DNA from: Macrolepiota albuminosa
Taxonomy: Eukaryota > Basidiomycota > Agaricomycetes > Agaricales > Agaricaceae
Length of the DNA stretch: 64,000 nucleotides
Direction of reading: 5' to 3'
NCBI GenBank assembly: GCA_027475525.1
Contig: JAMWFC010000049.1
Coordinates: 5,068,947 to 5,132,946 of the forward strand
In this document: positions 30,142-43,500 of the stretch, in pieces
Layout of the letters: every line of letters starts with the position of its first letter
Position numbering within the stretch: the first letter of the stretch is position 1
Made by a program: the position numbers and the translations under genes
Notes under the pieces: generated by a model
Told to the model about the DNA's origin: nothing
Databases searched by the model: none
The model's input: the letters and a program-made list of their open reading frames with translations, nothing else

Positions 30142-31088
30142 TGATGCGAAATGTAAGTTTTTATTTGTTTTAAGTTGCCCAAATGAAATTGAGCAAGTCT
30201 TAATTTAAATATCAAACTTGTATTCATGAAGTTCTGGGGACTTAGTTACACATGCATACACGTTGTAAAAGTGTTGTAATTTTAATTGTTTTAGTTGAAA
30301 TGTAAACTTAATAAGAGTTCACACTTGAAATGTGGGTACAAAATAGTATTAAAACTAAAACCCGAAGTCAGTCTACTGCTGTTGGCCTAAGATGTCCGCT
30401 CCCTGGGGACTCCGAGCTGTGGCAAGTCAACTGCTTGCCTGACTCCCCCAAAATCCCATCTCTTTTATATGTTTTCCTTCTACGCACGGACCATCACATA
30501 CTCATGCAGCAACAAGCTTATTTGTGGTGTTTGGTATATTTGGCGACTCGGCGTGGCTGTTACTGGGTCTGGGCACCAATAGGTCATGTCACCAAAGCCT
30601 TGTTGGAGGCTAATCTTTTCCCTGTTGATCTCTCTGGCTATTCCTTCTTCCTTTCCCTTATTCGTTTCCCAGCCCTCTTTACTCTTTGTCATCCTTCCCA
30701 CCTTTCCTCTGTGGTTCCTTCGACCTTGTTTTGTGCTTGGTGGCTGTGGAGACTGTTTCGCAGGGAGGTATCACGGATGGAGGGAGCACAAAGCTTTTTG
30801 GAACAGAATGTCAGGTTGATGGAGTGGTGGCAGTGCTGATGGGATTTCAAGATTTTGGAGCTGCTGCCGAGATCCTGCCTTTGCTGAGCACCACCACTGG
30901 TCGGTGATTTCTGTGCTATCAAACTTTGATGGCACTTCCTCACCTGCATGTTTACTGTTTTCTGGTTCGCATTATTGCATAGTTTGGGTTGGGTTTTGCC
31001 CTGTGTCTACAGTTTTCAGCACTTTTGTGGGTATACTGGGCTCATCACTTCTTAGTAGCTGTCTGCCTCGTGTGAGGCAGACATATCA
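30142..31088 (-). repeat. 3' LTR of element G (947 bp)
   Basis: On the minus strand it runs from TGATATGTCTG (31088) to CGCATCA (30142). It is similar along its length to the two parts of the 5' LTR. ORFs inside it are not meaningful. Confidence 0.75.
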
Positions 31089-31100
31089 CCTCCCCCATAC
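31089..31100 (-). other. Polypurine tract of element G
   Basis: Minus strand ATGGGGGAGG immediately precedes the 3' LTR start. Confidence 0.6.
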
Positions 31101-31802
31101 TATGGAATGACTGCCCCCAGTCATCACAGGTCACATGGTGAGTCCAATTTTCCTATTGTTCCTGTCTTTCTGGGCAAAATAGATCTTTCCCCCTCTTTAC
31201 AGTAGGTAGCAAAAAATAAATATTGTTTATTCCCGGTTTCTCTTTTTGCACTCAATTGCTCCTTTTTCCTGCTCTTTTAAAATGGCAGGGGTAACCCTCA
31301 TTTCTGAGTATGGCCCCCCCTGGTGCTCCCACTGCCCCTTGCAAAATGGTCGCTCCCAAATCCCATCCTCAAGTCGTTATTATGACTCTGCCTCCCAAAC
31401 CCATTGCTATGCCAAGGTGTAAATGGAGTACTCTGTTCTGTTGGTAACTAGTGACAACAGTAAGTATTTATAGTAAAAATGAGTTTACCATTGATAGGCT
31501 TCTACTCGGGCTGAGCACATCAAGGGACATTATAGGCTTACTGACATTTGACAAACTGAAGACTCAAGTGATCTTCTAGGACTTAGGATATTTCTAACTT
31601 TGGTGCCCTGTTGCAAGCCTTATTTATCAGCCCTATCCAACATTTTCCAGTCCTTCAGCACACACTATCAGTTGACTTCAAGGAATTAGGAGGCCTAGGA
31701 CCCATAGCATTAGCACAATAGCAGGGAGGTAGCTCTGATCAAATCCTGATCACTTTCAGAAGAGATTAGCATTAGACACTGCCATTTGACAAGGCACCTC
31801 AA
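31101..31802. other. Internal non-coding part of element G
   Basis: About 700 bp between the Gag remnant and the polypurine tract. No protease, RT or other domain is seen in any frame. Confidence 0.5.
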
Positions 31803-32228
31803 TCAGAAGTCTAAAAGAATCAATACCCCATTTCCTACAACACTATCCAGCTTTTTGGCTTCAGCCCTGAATTTCCTGATTAAGGAGTGTAGCTCAGGGG
31901 CATCGCCTCTGCTTAGCCTGGCATGCTCCTTACAGATCCGATCCAGGTTTGCCATACTCCCTGCATCATCCATAGCTTCAGGGTATGATTCCTTAAAAGG
32001 ATATCTATCCTCAAAACTATCAAACCCTCTCCATTCCTGCTCAGTTTGTGCATCCACATATTCCAATATCCTCTTCTTCTTTTTTCCATCCTCTACAATG
32101 CCTGCATGATTGAATAGAGACTGCATTCTCTGCAGAAACCTGTGAACCTCAGCAGGCTCACTGCTTCTGAACTTGGGTGCATCTCTACTTTCAGGCAATG
32201 GCATTTTGTATCGCATGGGTTGCTCCAT
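31803..32228 (-). pseudogene. gag: Partial Gag of element G
   Basis: ATG at 32228 (MEQPMRYKMPLPESRDAP...). A Gag-like segment follows (APKFRSSEPAEVHRFLQRM..., RILEYVDAQTEQEW...), with the layout of the N-terminal capsid region of A/B Gag (APKW...YFKELEYLF..YAARYV). It stops after about 140 residues with no zinc knuckle. The frame is open upstream to 32507 without an ATG, which may be leader. It could still supply a capsid-interacting fragment, but is most simply a deletion remnant. Confidence 0.6.
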
Positions 32229-32533
32229 AATGCTAGTCAACTTAGTTGGCTCAGGCAATGAAGACTTAGGTGTTTGTGGTGTAGGCGTGTACTTCTCAGT
32301 CCAAAGTTTTTGTTTACAAAGTACAGCGTCTGGATCCGGGAGACTAGCAACTGTGCCTTTGGAGGATGCATGAGTTTCTCTTCTCCTGGGAGAAATAATA
32401 GTTTTTGTCCTTGGTGTAGTAACCTTAGGTGTGCCGGGCCAAGAACCTGGCAGTGCAAAACTAATGTTTCTTTTTAGGTGGTTGGACTCCAAATGGAGAT
32501 CCGACAAAGTATTTGATTGTGCAACAAAAGCCC

Positions 32534-32550
32534 CCTCACGGTGGGCTCCA
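32534..32550 (-). other. Primer binding site of element G
   Basis: Minus strand TGGAGCCCACCGTGAGG, two bases inside the LTR end. It differs from the site of A and B at one position (T for C, a CpG transition). Confidence 0.75.
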
Positions 32551-32552
32551 GA

Positions 32553-32876
32553 TGATGTGAAATGTAAGTTTTATTTTATTTTTAAGTTGTCCAAGTGAAA
32601 TTGAACAAGACTTAGGTTTTAAAAATAAAACTCCAGTTCACTAGGTTCTGGGGGTTTTAGCTACACGCATGCACATGTTGTAAAAGCGTTATAATTTTTA
32701 TTGATTTAATTTGAATGAAACTTAAAGTCACACTCAAAATTGGGAGCAAATAGTATTAATACTGTATCCCAAAGTCAATCTAATCACTTTGGCCTAAGAT
32801 GTCTACTCCCTGGGGACTCCGAGCTGTGGCAAGTTAATTGCTTGCCCAACTCTCCCCAAATTCCACCCTTCTTATA
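32553..32876 (-). repeat. 5' LTR of element G, inner part (324 bp)
   Basis: Runs from the primer site to the element D insertion. It resumes at 44287 after D and its TTATA duplication. Confidence 0.75.
32872..32876. repeat. Target-site duplication of element D, left copy (TTATA)
   Basis: TTATA precedes the LTR at 32877 and follows the other LTR at 44282-44286. Confidence 0.93.
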
Positions 32877-33052
32877 TGTAACCTGGGGTTACTAGTTAGA
32901 ACTATCTGTGTATTTCACACAGTGCTAAATCAGACCGCAATATCGGATTTGACTAGTACTTAGTGCGAAAACAAGATGTTGGCTTACGTAATACTCTACT
33001 AATTGATTATAGCGTCGTTGACGCTGATGGTAATACGGATGACCCCGTTACA
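32877..33052 (-). repeat. 3' LTR of element D (176 bp)
   Basis: TGTAACCTGG...CCCCGTTACA on the plus strand. Built largely of inverted repeats, for example CTGTGT/ACACAG and AGCGTC/GACGCT. Confidence 0.95.
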
Positions 33053-33082
33053 TACCCCCCAATGAGACCGAATACTCGGTCT
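33053..33082 (-). other. Polypurine tract and adjoining hairpin of element D
   Basis: Minus strand ATTGGGGGGTA abuts the 3' LTR. The inverted repeat AGACCGA/TCGGTCT (33065-33082, loop ATAC) sits just upstream, as in element C. Confidence 0.8.
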
Positions 33083-33414
33083 TGAGAAAGGGAGGTAGAG
33101 CGAGATGAAAGATGCACGGTAGTGCAACAACGGATGAATGCACGCGTGTTGCGTGGCTGGAAGGCGTTAGTACTCATGCGCACTGAGGATGTGTCGGCCG
33201 GACACAAGAGACAGCAGTCCTTATCAGACACAGGCGCAGGGGACGCCAGCAGTAGAAGCAAATAGTATATATAAACAAAATATAAAAAAAAAACAAAAAA
33301 GATGACCCCTCCTCTGGGTCCGCTGTATCTACACGCAACTCTAGAGTGCGTATCAGCTCAAATGGTTCGAGTGAGATACTCGGAATGGACGTACACAATA
33401 AAGTATACAAGGGT

Positions 33415-36363
33415 CTAGGACCCGGATGATGATGCTCCCACGACAGCGCCCGTCTCAGTCACCATTGCCTCCTCCTCCAGTGCGACGTTAATCGCGGGAG
33501 GGGGAGGCGCCGATTCCGTCCTCAGTGGGGTTATAGGCCCCTCGACTGCAGGCGTGTCTACCACCATAGGCTCTGTTAGTGCGACGTTAATCGCTGAAGC
33601 GGTGGTGGTAAGCGTACCCTGCTCTGCCGTGCGTGGCAGGAGATTGACCCGGCCTGGGTCCATGTCCGCTGCGGGCAGGTCATGCGCTGCCAAGCGTTTT
33701 AGGAGGTTGACCTGATTCGGGTCCATGCCAATCAAGTAATAGAGGCCGTTGGCCTCAGGATTTTCCGGGAGCTTGCTCTCCTCGTGGTGCTTGAACATCA
33801 GACGATAGTGATCGTCTTCAGTCATCTCCCGCCATCCATCCCATTGTGGGATTGCAGCGGGGGTGCCATACTTGGAGAGGCGCTCCATGCGCTCGTCGTC
33901 GACCTGCTTAAAGATGTCCATAGACATTGTGGGGGAATGGAACTGCTGTTCCAGGAAGACTACGCCGTACGTGTACGCGTGGTCCACCCATTCCAGCGGA
34001 ATCCGGTTGTGTAAAAGGACGCGTAACGCGTCGTCGTCGGAGAAGTTCCGTGCATGGTCGTCGGGCACGTGAACTTGGTGAATTTCGAGCTGCGGCCCAT
34101 GTTGGGGCTCAAATGGCTGCTCGGGGAACATGGCGTCATACGAGGCAATCGCCTCTCGATACAGCCCTGGTCAGGCCACGACGAGGGTCATGCGCCGTAC
34201 GATCACCGGCTTGGCTGCGCTGTTAGCGCACAATGCTCAACATAAGGCGAACCCAAAGAGGGTCCGCCAGTGCATGCGGTAGGCATGATCCACGGCAATA
34301 CCTTGATAGGTATTCTCCAGCCCAGGTCGGCCAAAGACCAGCGCGTACTGCGCTAGTTGGTCAAGGTCGAACGGTGTGGCTGGATCCTGAGCGCGCATTA
34401 CGTGCAACGCCGTGGTGCCATCGTCTTTTGTGCGCAAAAAGCGCCCCGGAATGTGTCGTCGCTCGACAAGAGCGAGGTCGTCAGGGCCCTGCATCGGGTT
34501 GACGAGTTCTTGATACTGAGGCTCCTTCATCAGGAGCTGCATGGTTCGATCATGCAGAGCCTCCACTGTTCGCTGCGCGAACATCTGGAGCTCTGTGATC
34601 AACATATAGGCGACGATTCTGTCGCGCCGCGGGACGTGCACATTAGCATAATACTTGTAGAGCCGGTCCAGCTCTAGAGGGGTGCGGGGAAGACCGCGTG
34701 GGGCGTGCTTGTATACAATCGTGCCTGGGATGTGGGCAGGATGGCCAGAGGAATATTCATATGACGCCGCTCTATTGGCGTCAGCTCCCATCAACACCGT
34801 ATTCGTGGCATACGAATAATAGGTGCAATGGCTGAGTGCTCCTCTAAAGCACGAGTTCATTCGCTCGATATCGAGCGGACCCCACACCTTCACCCCCAAG
34901 CCATCGGGGATCCTCCCCGAACATTCGTCCTCAGCCCTCGACTTCTGGGCCTTTAGCTCCTTGGCGCAAATCGCCTTCTTCTTTGCAATGCGCTTATTGC
35001 GCGCTACTCGTTGGAATCGGTCTGCGGCCAATTCCCCCTCCTCCCCGTCCTCCTCCTGCTCCGAGCTCGACTCTCCATAGTCGCTCTCGTCGGACAGGAA
35101 TGGTACTGGGTTTTTGCCTTTATCAGGCCTAGTCTTCCCCCTCGAGGTCGCCACCAGACCATCATACTGCTCCGGCGTACGGGGGTCTGGGGTCAAGACG
35201 ACCACGGGATACTTTGCTGGAGGGGCCGGTACAAACACCGGCAACATGAACAACATCTGGACTTCTCCCGCTCGTGCGGGAATGCCAGCAGGAAAGAGTA
35301 TAACCTCCAATTTGGAGGCATCGAGGGGCGGCTTGCGGCCGCGACGCTGATGAGACGGCCCCGACTTGGTCAGAGCGGACGGTTCTGGTTGTGGCTGAGC
35401 CACCGGAGGGGCAGGCGCATTTCGCGCCAGAGTATTCCCTCCAGGCCCAGCGCAAGGAGTAACAGTAACGGGCGCTCTTGGCGCCACAGCGACGGGTTTG
35501 GACCCCCTAGGTGGGGCCCGAGATGATGCGGGTTCCCGCTGACCCAAGGACAGACCTGCCAAGGGTTCACTGACGGCAGCCAGCGACTCTGATGAGGCCT
35601 GCGGGCCCGACTCGGGTAGCCGCGATGACAAAGCCACGGGCTGAGGAGGCTGCTCCTGGCACGCGAATTGCGCTTCCGACGACATCCTTGCCTGTGGAGG
35701 AACGACCGGTCGACTGGGCTGATATCTCGCCCTCTTGACCTCAGCGGTCGATTCCTCACTCGTGGCGATTTTGCGCTTAGACGCGCGGTCGATCTGCTCC
35801 AGCGCTGCGACGCGCTGCCTCTTCATCAGCTCGATCTGATCGAGCAGTCCCTCCATTACCATTACGGCCAAACTGTCCTGCAGAAAGGACGCAGTTGCAG
35901 GGACTGGCTGTCCCGCTGCTTCCAGTCTGCCCAACAACACATCTGACCCAGCTACACTCTGCGCTTGTGGCGCAGGCTCCTCATACGACTCTGCTGCGGG
36001 CCGATGAGCCCATGGAACTGACGGCGGCCCTGTCACCACACCCGCATACGTCGGATACGACGCAGACGGGCGTGAGGACGGTTCCTGATAGTACCGTTCT
36101 TGACGCAAGCTATCCTCCGGGCGCCCATAGCGCCCATCATCATTGATCTCCATCTCTTGCGAGTGGAGGGGTGTTTGGTATGGGAGCGGCTCCTCGCGGC
36201 CCAGATAGGCCACGCCCGCTGACTGCAACTGACTCGCCGCCGGATATGGCGGCTGCCTCTGAAACTGGGGAAACTGGGATGACGTCTGTATATTCGGGGG
36301 TCTCCCCCCTCCACTAGAGCCTTGCCGGCTCTGATCACCCTTTTGCGGCCCCCAATAGGCCAT
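33415..36363 (-). pseudogene. Third ORF of element D, function unknown, two in-frame TGAs
   Basis: ATG at 36363; 983 codons in one frame with TGA at 34237-34239 and 34171-34173. At both positions ORF3 of element C has Arg. The N-terminal third is Pro/Gln/Ser-rich. The middle is basic, then an acidic patch. The conserved blocks with element C are GRIPDGLGV, APRGLPRTP, HWRTLFGFAL, ALRVLLHNRIP, DHAYTYGV and PQWDGWRE. It lies where retroviruses carry env, but no signal peptide or membrane anchor is seen. Unknown family; its retention in two diverged elements argues for a function. Confidence 0.75.
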
Positions 36364-36740
36364 TCTAAAGCGACACGTAGACTACGTGTATTGGGACTGA
36401 GGGAAGAAAGAAAAAAACAATCTCCCAACTCTGCTAGTGGTGTAAACAACCACAAATACATGCCACCCGGCTTCCCACCGGCGATCATAGTTGCATAAAT
36501 GGTCACAAACAGCAGCCACAATTAGTAGCCACCCGGTTATTCACCGGCTATCAAAGTGGACTTCGTCCACATTCCACCACCACATGCGCATTATGCGCGT
36601 TTTGCTAGCTGTTGAGGGTGTTTCACACCCTGCAACTCTAGGTACCTGTCCATTGCTTCAAGGTCTTTGCAGTTCACTAGCGGTTCCCAGGTAGTATCAC
36701 CTAGGCTCCACCTCACCTCAAATTCGAGGCTTCCCTTCGT

Positions 36741-39700
36741 CTACCGATGACCTATGAGGTCATCTACGAACCACTCCTGGTCATTGCCAGTTCCAAAGTC
36801 ATACGGCTCCGGAGTTGCTCGATTAGGAAAGAGCGCATCACTACTGGCCATATACAGTCGCAATAGCGACACATGAAATTTGGGGACTATCCTTCGCGCT
36901 TGCAGCACATGGGGTAGTTCCAGCACGTAGTTAGACGTGCTCAGCTCCGCTTCAAGGACCTTATACGGTCCAATCCACTTTGGACACAACTTACTCGCTC
37001 TGCCTTTCGGCAGGTTTAGGTTCTTCGTAGAAAGGTACACTAGGTTCCCTTTCTCGATGTCTGGTTCCTCGCGTCTGCGATTATTCGCATGTTTGGTTTG
37101 CCAGACGCGCAATTCTATAATTGCATCATGGGCATCTGCCAGATTCCTTAGCGCGTTGCGCGCAAACTGCTTGACTCCCACATGAATAACTTCGTCCGTA
37201 CGAAGTTCACGAATCATGGATGGCATGTAGCCATTGTTGAGTTCAAAGGGTGAGTACCCTGTGGTTTCCGATATACTCGCGTTTATCGCGAATTCCACGA
37301 GTGGACATCTATCCACCCAGTCCTTCTGATCAGGACGTACGAACGCTCGCAAGATTTGCGCGATATTTCTATTCGCACGTTCCGTTTGACCATCCGTTTG
37401 CGGATGAAACGATGTCGACATGAGCAACTTTGCTCCTAGCAGCTTGTGCAACTCCTTCCACCATTTGGAAGTAAACTTAGCATCTCGATCGCTCACGATC
37501 GAACTGGGCAGCCCATGGAGACGTACTATCTCCTTGAGATAGATCCACGACAAGTCTGACGTGGTCATGGTGGTTCTCACCGGAATGAGATGGACCATAC
37601 TGGTCATTCTGCAGATCACTACCCACAGGTAGTTAAAGCCTTTCAACTCGGGGAACGGACCTATAAAGTCCATCCCAATCGAATCCCAAGGTTTGACCGG
37701 GATGGGTAGCGAATGCAGCTTTCCCGGTGGCTTCAAAGTCGACACTTTCGACTGTTGACATAGCTCGCATGTCGAGCAGAATTGGCTCGTCTCTTTGGCC
37801 ATTTGCGGCCACCAGTACCAGCGTCGCACATAGTCCAGCGTTTTCTGAGTTCCGAAGTGGCCCACTACTTTATGGGCCTGGTCCAGGATAGTCGTAATCA
37901 ACGACCTCTCCCGGGGAATGCAGATGACTTTGGACCCCGTGGGTCTGGTAAGGTAGACAAGCTGCTGCTCCGTCCTGAAGCGCGGATGCGCTTGGATATT
38001 GTTCAGAATCTCTACGAAGAGATTATCATCCTTGTATCCTTGCTGGATACGTGTGCGGAATTGCGCATTGCCTAAGTCGGCCGGTGCAGGCGTATGGTCC
38101 TGTGACTCCAGCGCTTGCTGGAGCGTCATATCAGTACCTCTCATAGGCACCTCTTGCCTCATCTCTTCCCTTGGCTGAGGGGCCTCATGGTCCACTAGCA
38201 CCTGAGCCTCGATATCGCGAGTCTCTCGCTGCTCCTGCAGTCGCTTACTGCGACGTGTTTCCTGCGCTCGCATGGCGTGTAACTCGACCCTATGTTCCCT
38301 GATTTCATGGAATCGATGCAGAGGCAAATCCTCGCCCTCTGGGTCAATACGTTTGTCCGCCTGGACATAGTCATGCACGTCATGGACGTCATCTCGAGTA
38401 TCACTCTCGAAATATCGAGATAGGCAATCCGCCACTTTGTTCAGTTCACCTTTTACATAGGTGATGTCGAACTGATACCGCGACATGTAGTCGATCCAGC
38501 GACGTTGTCGCGGAGACAGGTGCACCTGAGTCTTGAAGAACTCTAGTGCTTTGTGATCCGTGATAATATGGATCTTATATCCCATCAGTTTATCCTCCCA
38601 CTTTAGGAGGGCTTCCAGTATTGCGAGTGTTTCTAACTCGTGCACAGCATAATTCTGCTGAGCAGCAGTGAATTTACGGGACATAAATCCCGCTGGTCGG
38701 CAAGTCTGCCATGTTTTACCCTGGCCAAACATGGCCCCAACCCCAGTCTTTGACGCATCGCAAATGAGCCAGATGGGCTCGTCGATGCGTGGGTCAATTG
38801 GCCGGATGACCAGCGTTTTCGCGCATATGCGCTTAATCATCTCAAAACACCGCTGATGCAGCGGTCTCCAATGAAACGGTGACCCATTCTGGGTCATGGC
38901 CATAAGTGGCCCAGTGTATGCAGTGACGTCTGGCAAGAAATTGCCAATATAGTTCACCAGTCCGACAAATCGTTGGATATCATTATATGTGCGTGGAGTA
39001 CGCCACTCTCGGATTTGGTCGAGCTTATCCGTATCAGGATGAATGCCCTTCTCATCAATGACGTGACCGAGACAATCTATACTCGTTGCGTACAACTCGC
39101 ACTTCTTCCATTTGAGATAGAGGCTGGCCTTCCATAGTCATTCAAATATGACTCGTAGGTGCTGCTCATGCTCCTCAATGGAGTCAGAAAATATGAATAT
39201 ATCGTCTAAATAAACGTGCATAAACTTCCCGATTACATCTCGGAAGATTGAGGTCATTAACCTCTGAAATGTCGCCGGTGCATTACAATCACCAATCTGC
39301 ATGATGTTACTCACGAACGTCCCCATCAGGGACGAGAACAGTGTCTTCGGTATGTCCTCTTCGCGGATGCGAACCTGCTCGTACGCGTCTGTGAGGTCAA
39401 TTTTCGACCGATACTTTGCTGTCGCAACATCTTCTCGTATCACTTCCTGATCTGGAAGAGGTGTTACATCCTTGACAGTATTATCATTGCGCTGTCGCGC
39501 ATCCAATGCCATCCGCAACGTTCCATCCTTCTTGGGGATACAAAGCAATGGTGCAGCTTGCACCGCTGGTCGTGGTTCCCACCACTTCGCGTTTATGTAT
39601 CTATTCGTCTTTTCACGAAGTTGATCCTGAAGTGCTCGCGGGCAGCGAGGCAAATGATACTTGTACTGCTTGTTATTGTCAATGAGGTTGATCTCATGAT

Positions 39701-40493
39701 TAACCTCCCGCCACGGAGGAAGCTCCTCCTTCGTTCCATTGACGATATCAGCGAACTCCCGTTGCCATTGCTGGCGCAATCGAGGAATATCCTCCTCTGT
39801 AAGGCTCAAAGCCTTGCCTTTTCCTTTGGCTACGCGTGCTATACGCGGTTGAACCTTTGGTTCAAATCGCTCCCGTAAGGCACGTACATGCTCCTCTGTG
39901 AGGTCTCCCGGATTCAACCTTACAACCGGTTGTTTCCTCGTCGTACTCGCCGACGACTGCACACTCCTCGCCTTCAGCGAGAATCCGTCAAATACGATAT
40001 CCAATGTTTCGGATATCTCGTCCTCTCGTGCGTGACGGTACACTTCTCCCGTCTGGGTCGCTTGCCCACTTCCCATAGCCTGCGTCACCATTGACGCTAC
40101 CAACTCGTTCCACTCCCGTGGCATTCGTGGGTCATACGCCCATTGCACTCCTGGCCGAGGCACTGGTCGATCCATTAGCGACCTAGTGCTACCCACAGTT
40201 CCCATCGTACTGTATCCCTCGTCCTTGACGAGATCCTCCACCTTTACTCGAGAGCTAGTCGGCTGGCATTCCAGCGACTCCACCACGCGTTTACTACGCT
40301 CATTCTTGCACTGCACAGCCTGTTTAGGCTTTCCATTGGTACACCCAGTCACATCCGGGTGCTTCCCCTTCTTCAGAGTTCCTTGAAACTCTTCCTCAGT
40401 CATCAGTATAGCCGGCGAATCAGCCGGCAGGCTTTTCGGTGGGGCCTGTTCGTCCTCCACCTCCTGAACAGTCGCTCTCCTGCGACCATCTAG
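36741..40493 (-). pseudogene. pol: Pol of element D: RT, RNase H, integrase, truncated chromodomain
   Basis: Begins right after the UGA at 40494, same frame as gag-pro. The RT has YRSKIDLTDAYEQ and YLDD. TGA at 39138-39140 replaces the Arg in VIFERL (CGA in element C). RNase H (ICDASKTGVGAM, TDHKALEFF), the integrase His/Cys region and the DDE residues (GMDF, VSDRD, TERANR) are intact. TAG at 36741-36743 replaces the Trp after IGHR, cutting the chromodomain; the frame remains open beyond it and still encodes TTWEP. Two point reversions would reopen the whole ORF, so the copy is recent. Confidence 0.92.
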
Positions 40494-40500
40494 TCAGTTG
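40471..40500 (-). promoter_or_regulatory. Candidate UGA-CUAG readthrough site between gag-pro and pol of element D
   Basis: The minus strand reads AAC TGA CTA GAT G, then a hairpin with arms GTCGC/GCGAC (40471-40486). UGA followed by CUAG is the best-known leaky stop context in eukaryotes. Gag-pro and pol are in the same frame. Element E conserves the stop, the CUAG and the hairpin, with paired changes. Confidence 0.72.
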
Positions 40501-43500
40501 CGCTCATCACGCCGCTTCTCAGTTGCGCAATAGCGCCTCAAACGACCATCTGTATCGTTCAACACCACTTTCTCCGCCTTCAGCGGCGTACCATTCACAA
40601 CGACCATGTCGTTCACGAAATCCAGCGACACCTTGTTCTTACGCATGAACGGCGTACCGATAATCATGTCATAGCGATCAAAATTCGCTATATCCACGTA
40701 TTCCTTCGTCGACGTTCCTGACGTCTTTATTTTCACCTCCACGCCAAACTGCACCATAGCGCGACTCCCCACAGTCCCCAGCTGGAGCATCAAGGGCTCC
40801 TCCAGTTCATGAACGCAAATCACGTTGACGTGAGCAAACTGGGGCGTAATGCCTGTAGTGGTACTCCCGGAGTCCCACAACGTCCATGCCGGATGTCCGT
40901 TGACATCAACATACGTGACCAGGCACTCCTTCTCTTTGGGAGTATAGTGTGGCCGCTGCAACTTATTAGTTGCCTTCTGCAGGGTTACGCGTCTCATTCG
41001 GACGCGCTGATCTCCACGGCACTCCGTCAGTGCAAACAGGTGTTCCTCCTCGTCATCACGAGCATAGTAGTTGCTGTCGTACACATCCACTGCGACGTAT
41101 TCATCGCCATCAATCTGGACGCTCTCAGCGTCATCCACTTCCGACCCGTCAGCCTCTGCTTGCAGCTCCTCCTCGGTTTCCTCGACGATTTCATCGTCCT
41201 CGTCGTCACTGACGACATCGCTCGGTGCCGCAGCCGTATGGGCCGCTCGGATGTGTGCCTTAGGAGGGGCGGGACACTCCTTAGCAAAGTGCCCGCTCCT
41301 GCCACAATTGTAGCACGCTGAGGGGTCCCCGGCAGGCCTTCTCTGGCCCACTCCTGGAACTCCAGCAGTTTTACCCGCCATACGCGCTGCAGGCGCCACT
41401 ACTCCTCTTGGTGCTACTTGATTCTGACCCGAAACGGGTCGACTGTCCTTCGCTGGCAATTGTCCAGCAGGTTTCGATCGAGGCCGTTGGCCTCCAGGAA
41501 TTGTCTTGCGAACCACGAATCGCGGATTGCGATTGTTCTCCATCTCCGTCCGCTTGGCTAGGAAGGTTCCCACCTTCACTGCCTGACGGTTCACTGGTCC
41601 TCGGCGTGAACTACGCTGCTCATAATGGTTTGCAGTCCGTGTCGACTGCTCATAACGGATGGCATACGCCAAAAATTCAGTCACAGTGTTGACCTCCGGA
41701 GACAAGTTATCGTCGCGTATCAACGCTCTCCTCATGTCTGCGGGTATTCCGTCCAGGAATGTCTCGCGGATAGTGTATTCGTCTGGATAGACGGCCATAT
41801 TCTGTGCATGACCCACAAGGTCATCATAAAAGGTCTGGACGCCAGTCTTAGCGTCATACACTGCCTTTCTAAAGGCATCGCGAGCTTCCTGCATCGTAGC
41901 AGCGTTAACGAACCGATTATACAGTCCTATCAGGACCTCTTTAAATGTCCAGTGCGATTTGTCGCGATTAATGTGGAGAACATGGCGACGGAACCAATTC
42001 CGAGCCTCTCCTTCCATAAATTCGTGTAGCACGAATATCCTTTCCTGGTCCATGTCGTCTCCACCATAGCAGCAGGCTGCGAGGTGGTAGCACACGTCCA
42101 TGGCCCAGTCCTCCAGTTGCGAGAACCTATGTCCTCCAGCGTACGCACGTATGTGCTTACCATCAGATTTACGGGGGCTTACCCCAGCAGGGAACTTAAA
42201 TCTGACTCCAAGGGAGTCATCCACCAGACGAGTGAGGCGGTCATGCATATGATCCATATGGATCCTGACCGCTTCATTCATTCCCGGCGTAGTTTCACGC
42301 AAATCATGAGGTGCGGGCATCGAAAATGCCCGAGGACTGCGAAACAGGTGCTCATTGACCACTCTTTCCGGCCGTGCGGTGGGCTGTTGCCTCACTTGTT
42401 GCTCTGCTGGTAATCCACCAGCCTGCCTGCCCCTGTCACGACGATTATTATTGTCCTGATCGTCATTCCTACGATCACGATCTCCACCGTCGTGATTGCG
42501 ATGATTTGGCTCCCTCCGTTCGTAGTGACCACTACTGTCGTCACTACCACCCGGATCTCTGTCCGGTTCAGCAGTCCGAGCCGCAAATTGTCGCCGCATG
42601 TCATCGACAGGCGTTACGCCCTCACGCCCTTCAAAGACTACCCCCTGGTCGTCAATGAACGACTCACCATGATCGCGCAAGTCCTGGTTGCGTATCCTTT
42701 GGTAATTGACGCGTTCATTCCAGTTGTCCACTAGGTGGACGCGTCGCACTACGCGTCGTGGTCGCGTTCGCTCCTCAAGAATGTGGACTTCATCCACCTC
42801 TTCCTTGATTGTAACTTGCTTACGAGGTGTCTTAACCTCCTGCACTGCAAGTGCTGCCTCTGGCTCTGCCGGAGTCGTCGTTACAGTCTCCACCTCAGAC
42901 AATGCCTGCTGAGGCACTCCGCTAACAATGCGTTGACGGTTTGCGGCGTTCTGGCGCCGAATGTAGTCTTGCTGAGACTCATCAGCCTGACGAGGCGCAT
43001 TGAGCAATTCCATCGCATCCATGATTAGTGGCGCTCGTCTGCGCACACTCATCTCACATTCTACGGAGTCGGCTGGAGTAGCCGTTGAGACTGCTGACCC
43101 TCGCGCCGCTTTGCGCTTAAGGTATTCCACTACTTCGAGTTCGAAGATGCGCACAAACAATTTGATATATTCACTCGAATCTGCACGGGGTACATCGTGG
43201 CTCCTAGCCGCCAGCAACTGTAAGTGCTTCACTACATAAAGCTGAAGACGCTTTCGCGTCAATTCCTTCACGACCGCCGGATATCGGTCCAATACTAGCT
43301 GCAACTGGATAGATAAGGTCGAATGCGACCTTTTGCTTTCCTCATCATCTGAGGACTCCAACTCGGACTCTAAGTCCATAACTCTCCTGAGGCCGTCATG
43401 CCTCACTTGCGGCTGTTTGCCGGCTCGTCGGTGCAACTCTGGACTTCCAGGCGTTGTTAACGCCTTGTCCAACCTTACGACATTGTCGTCTTCCCTACTG

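Noticed and set aside
30330..31110. ORFs on both strands
   Set aside because: They lie within the 3' LTR of element G, are short, and are not conserved in the other LTR.
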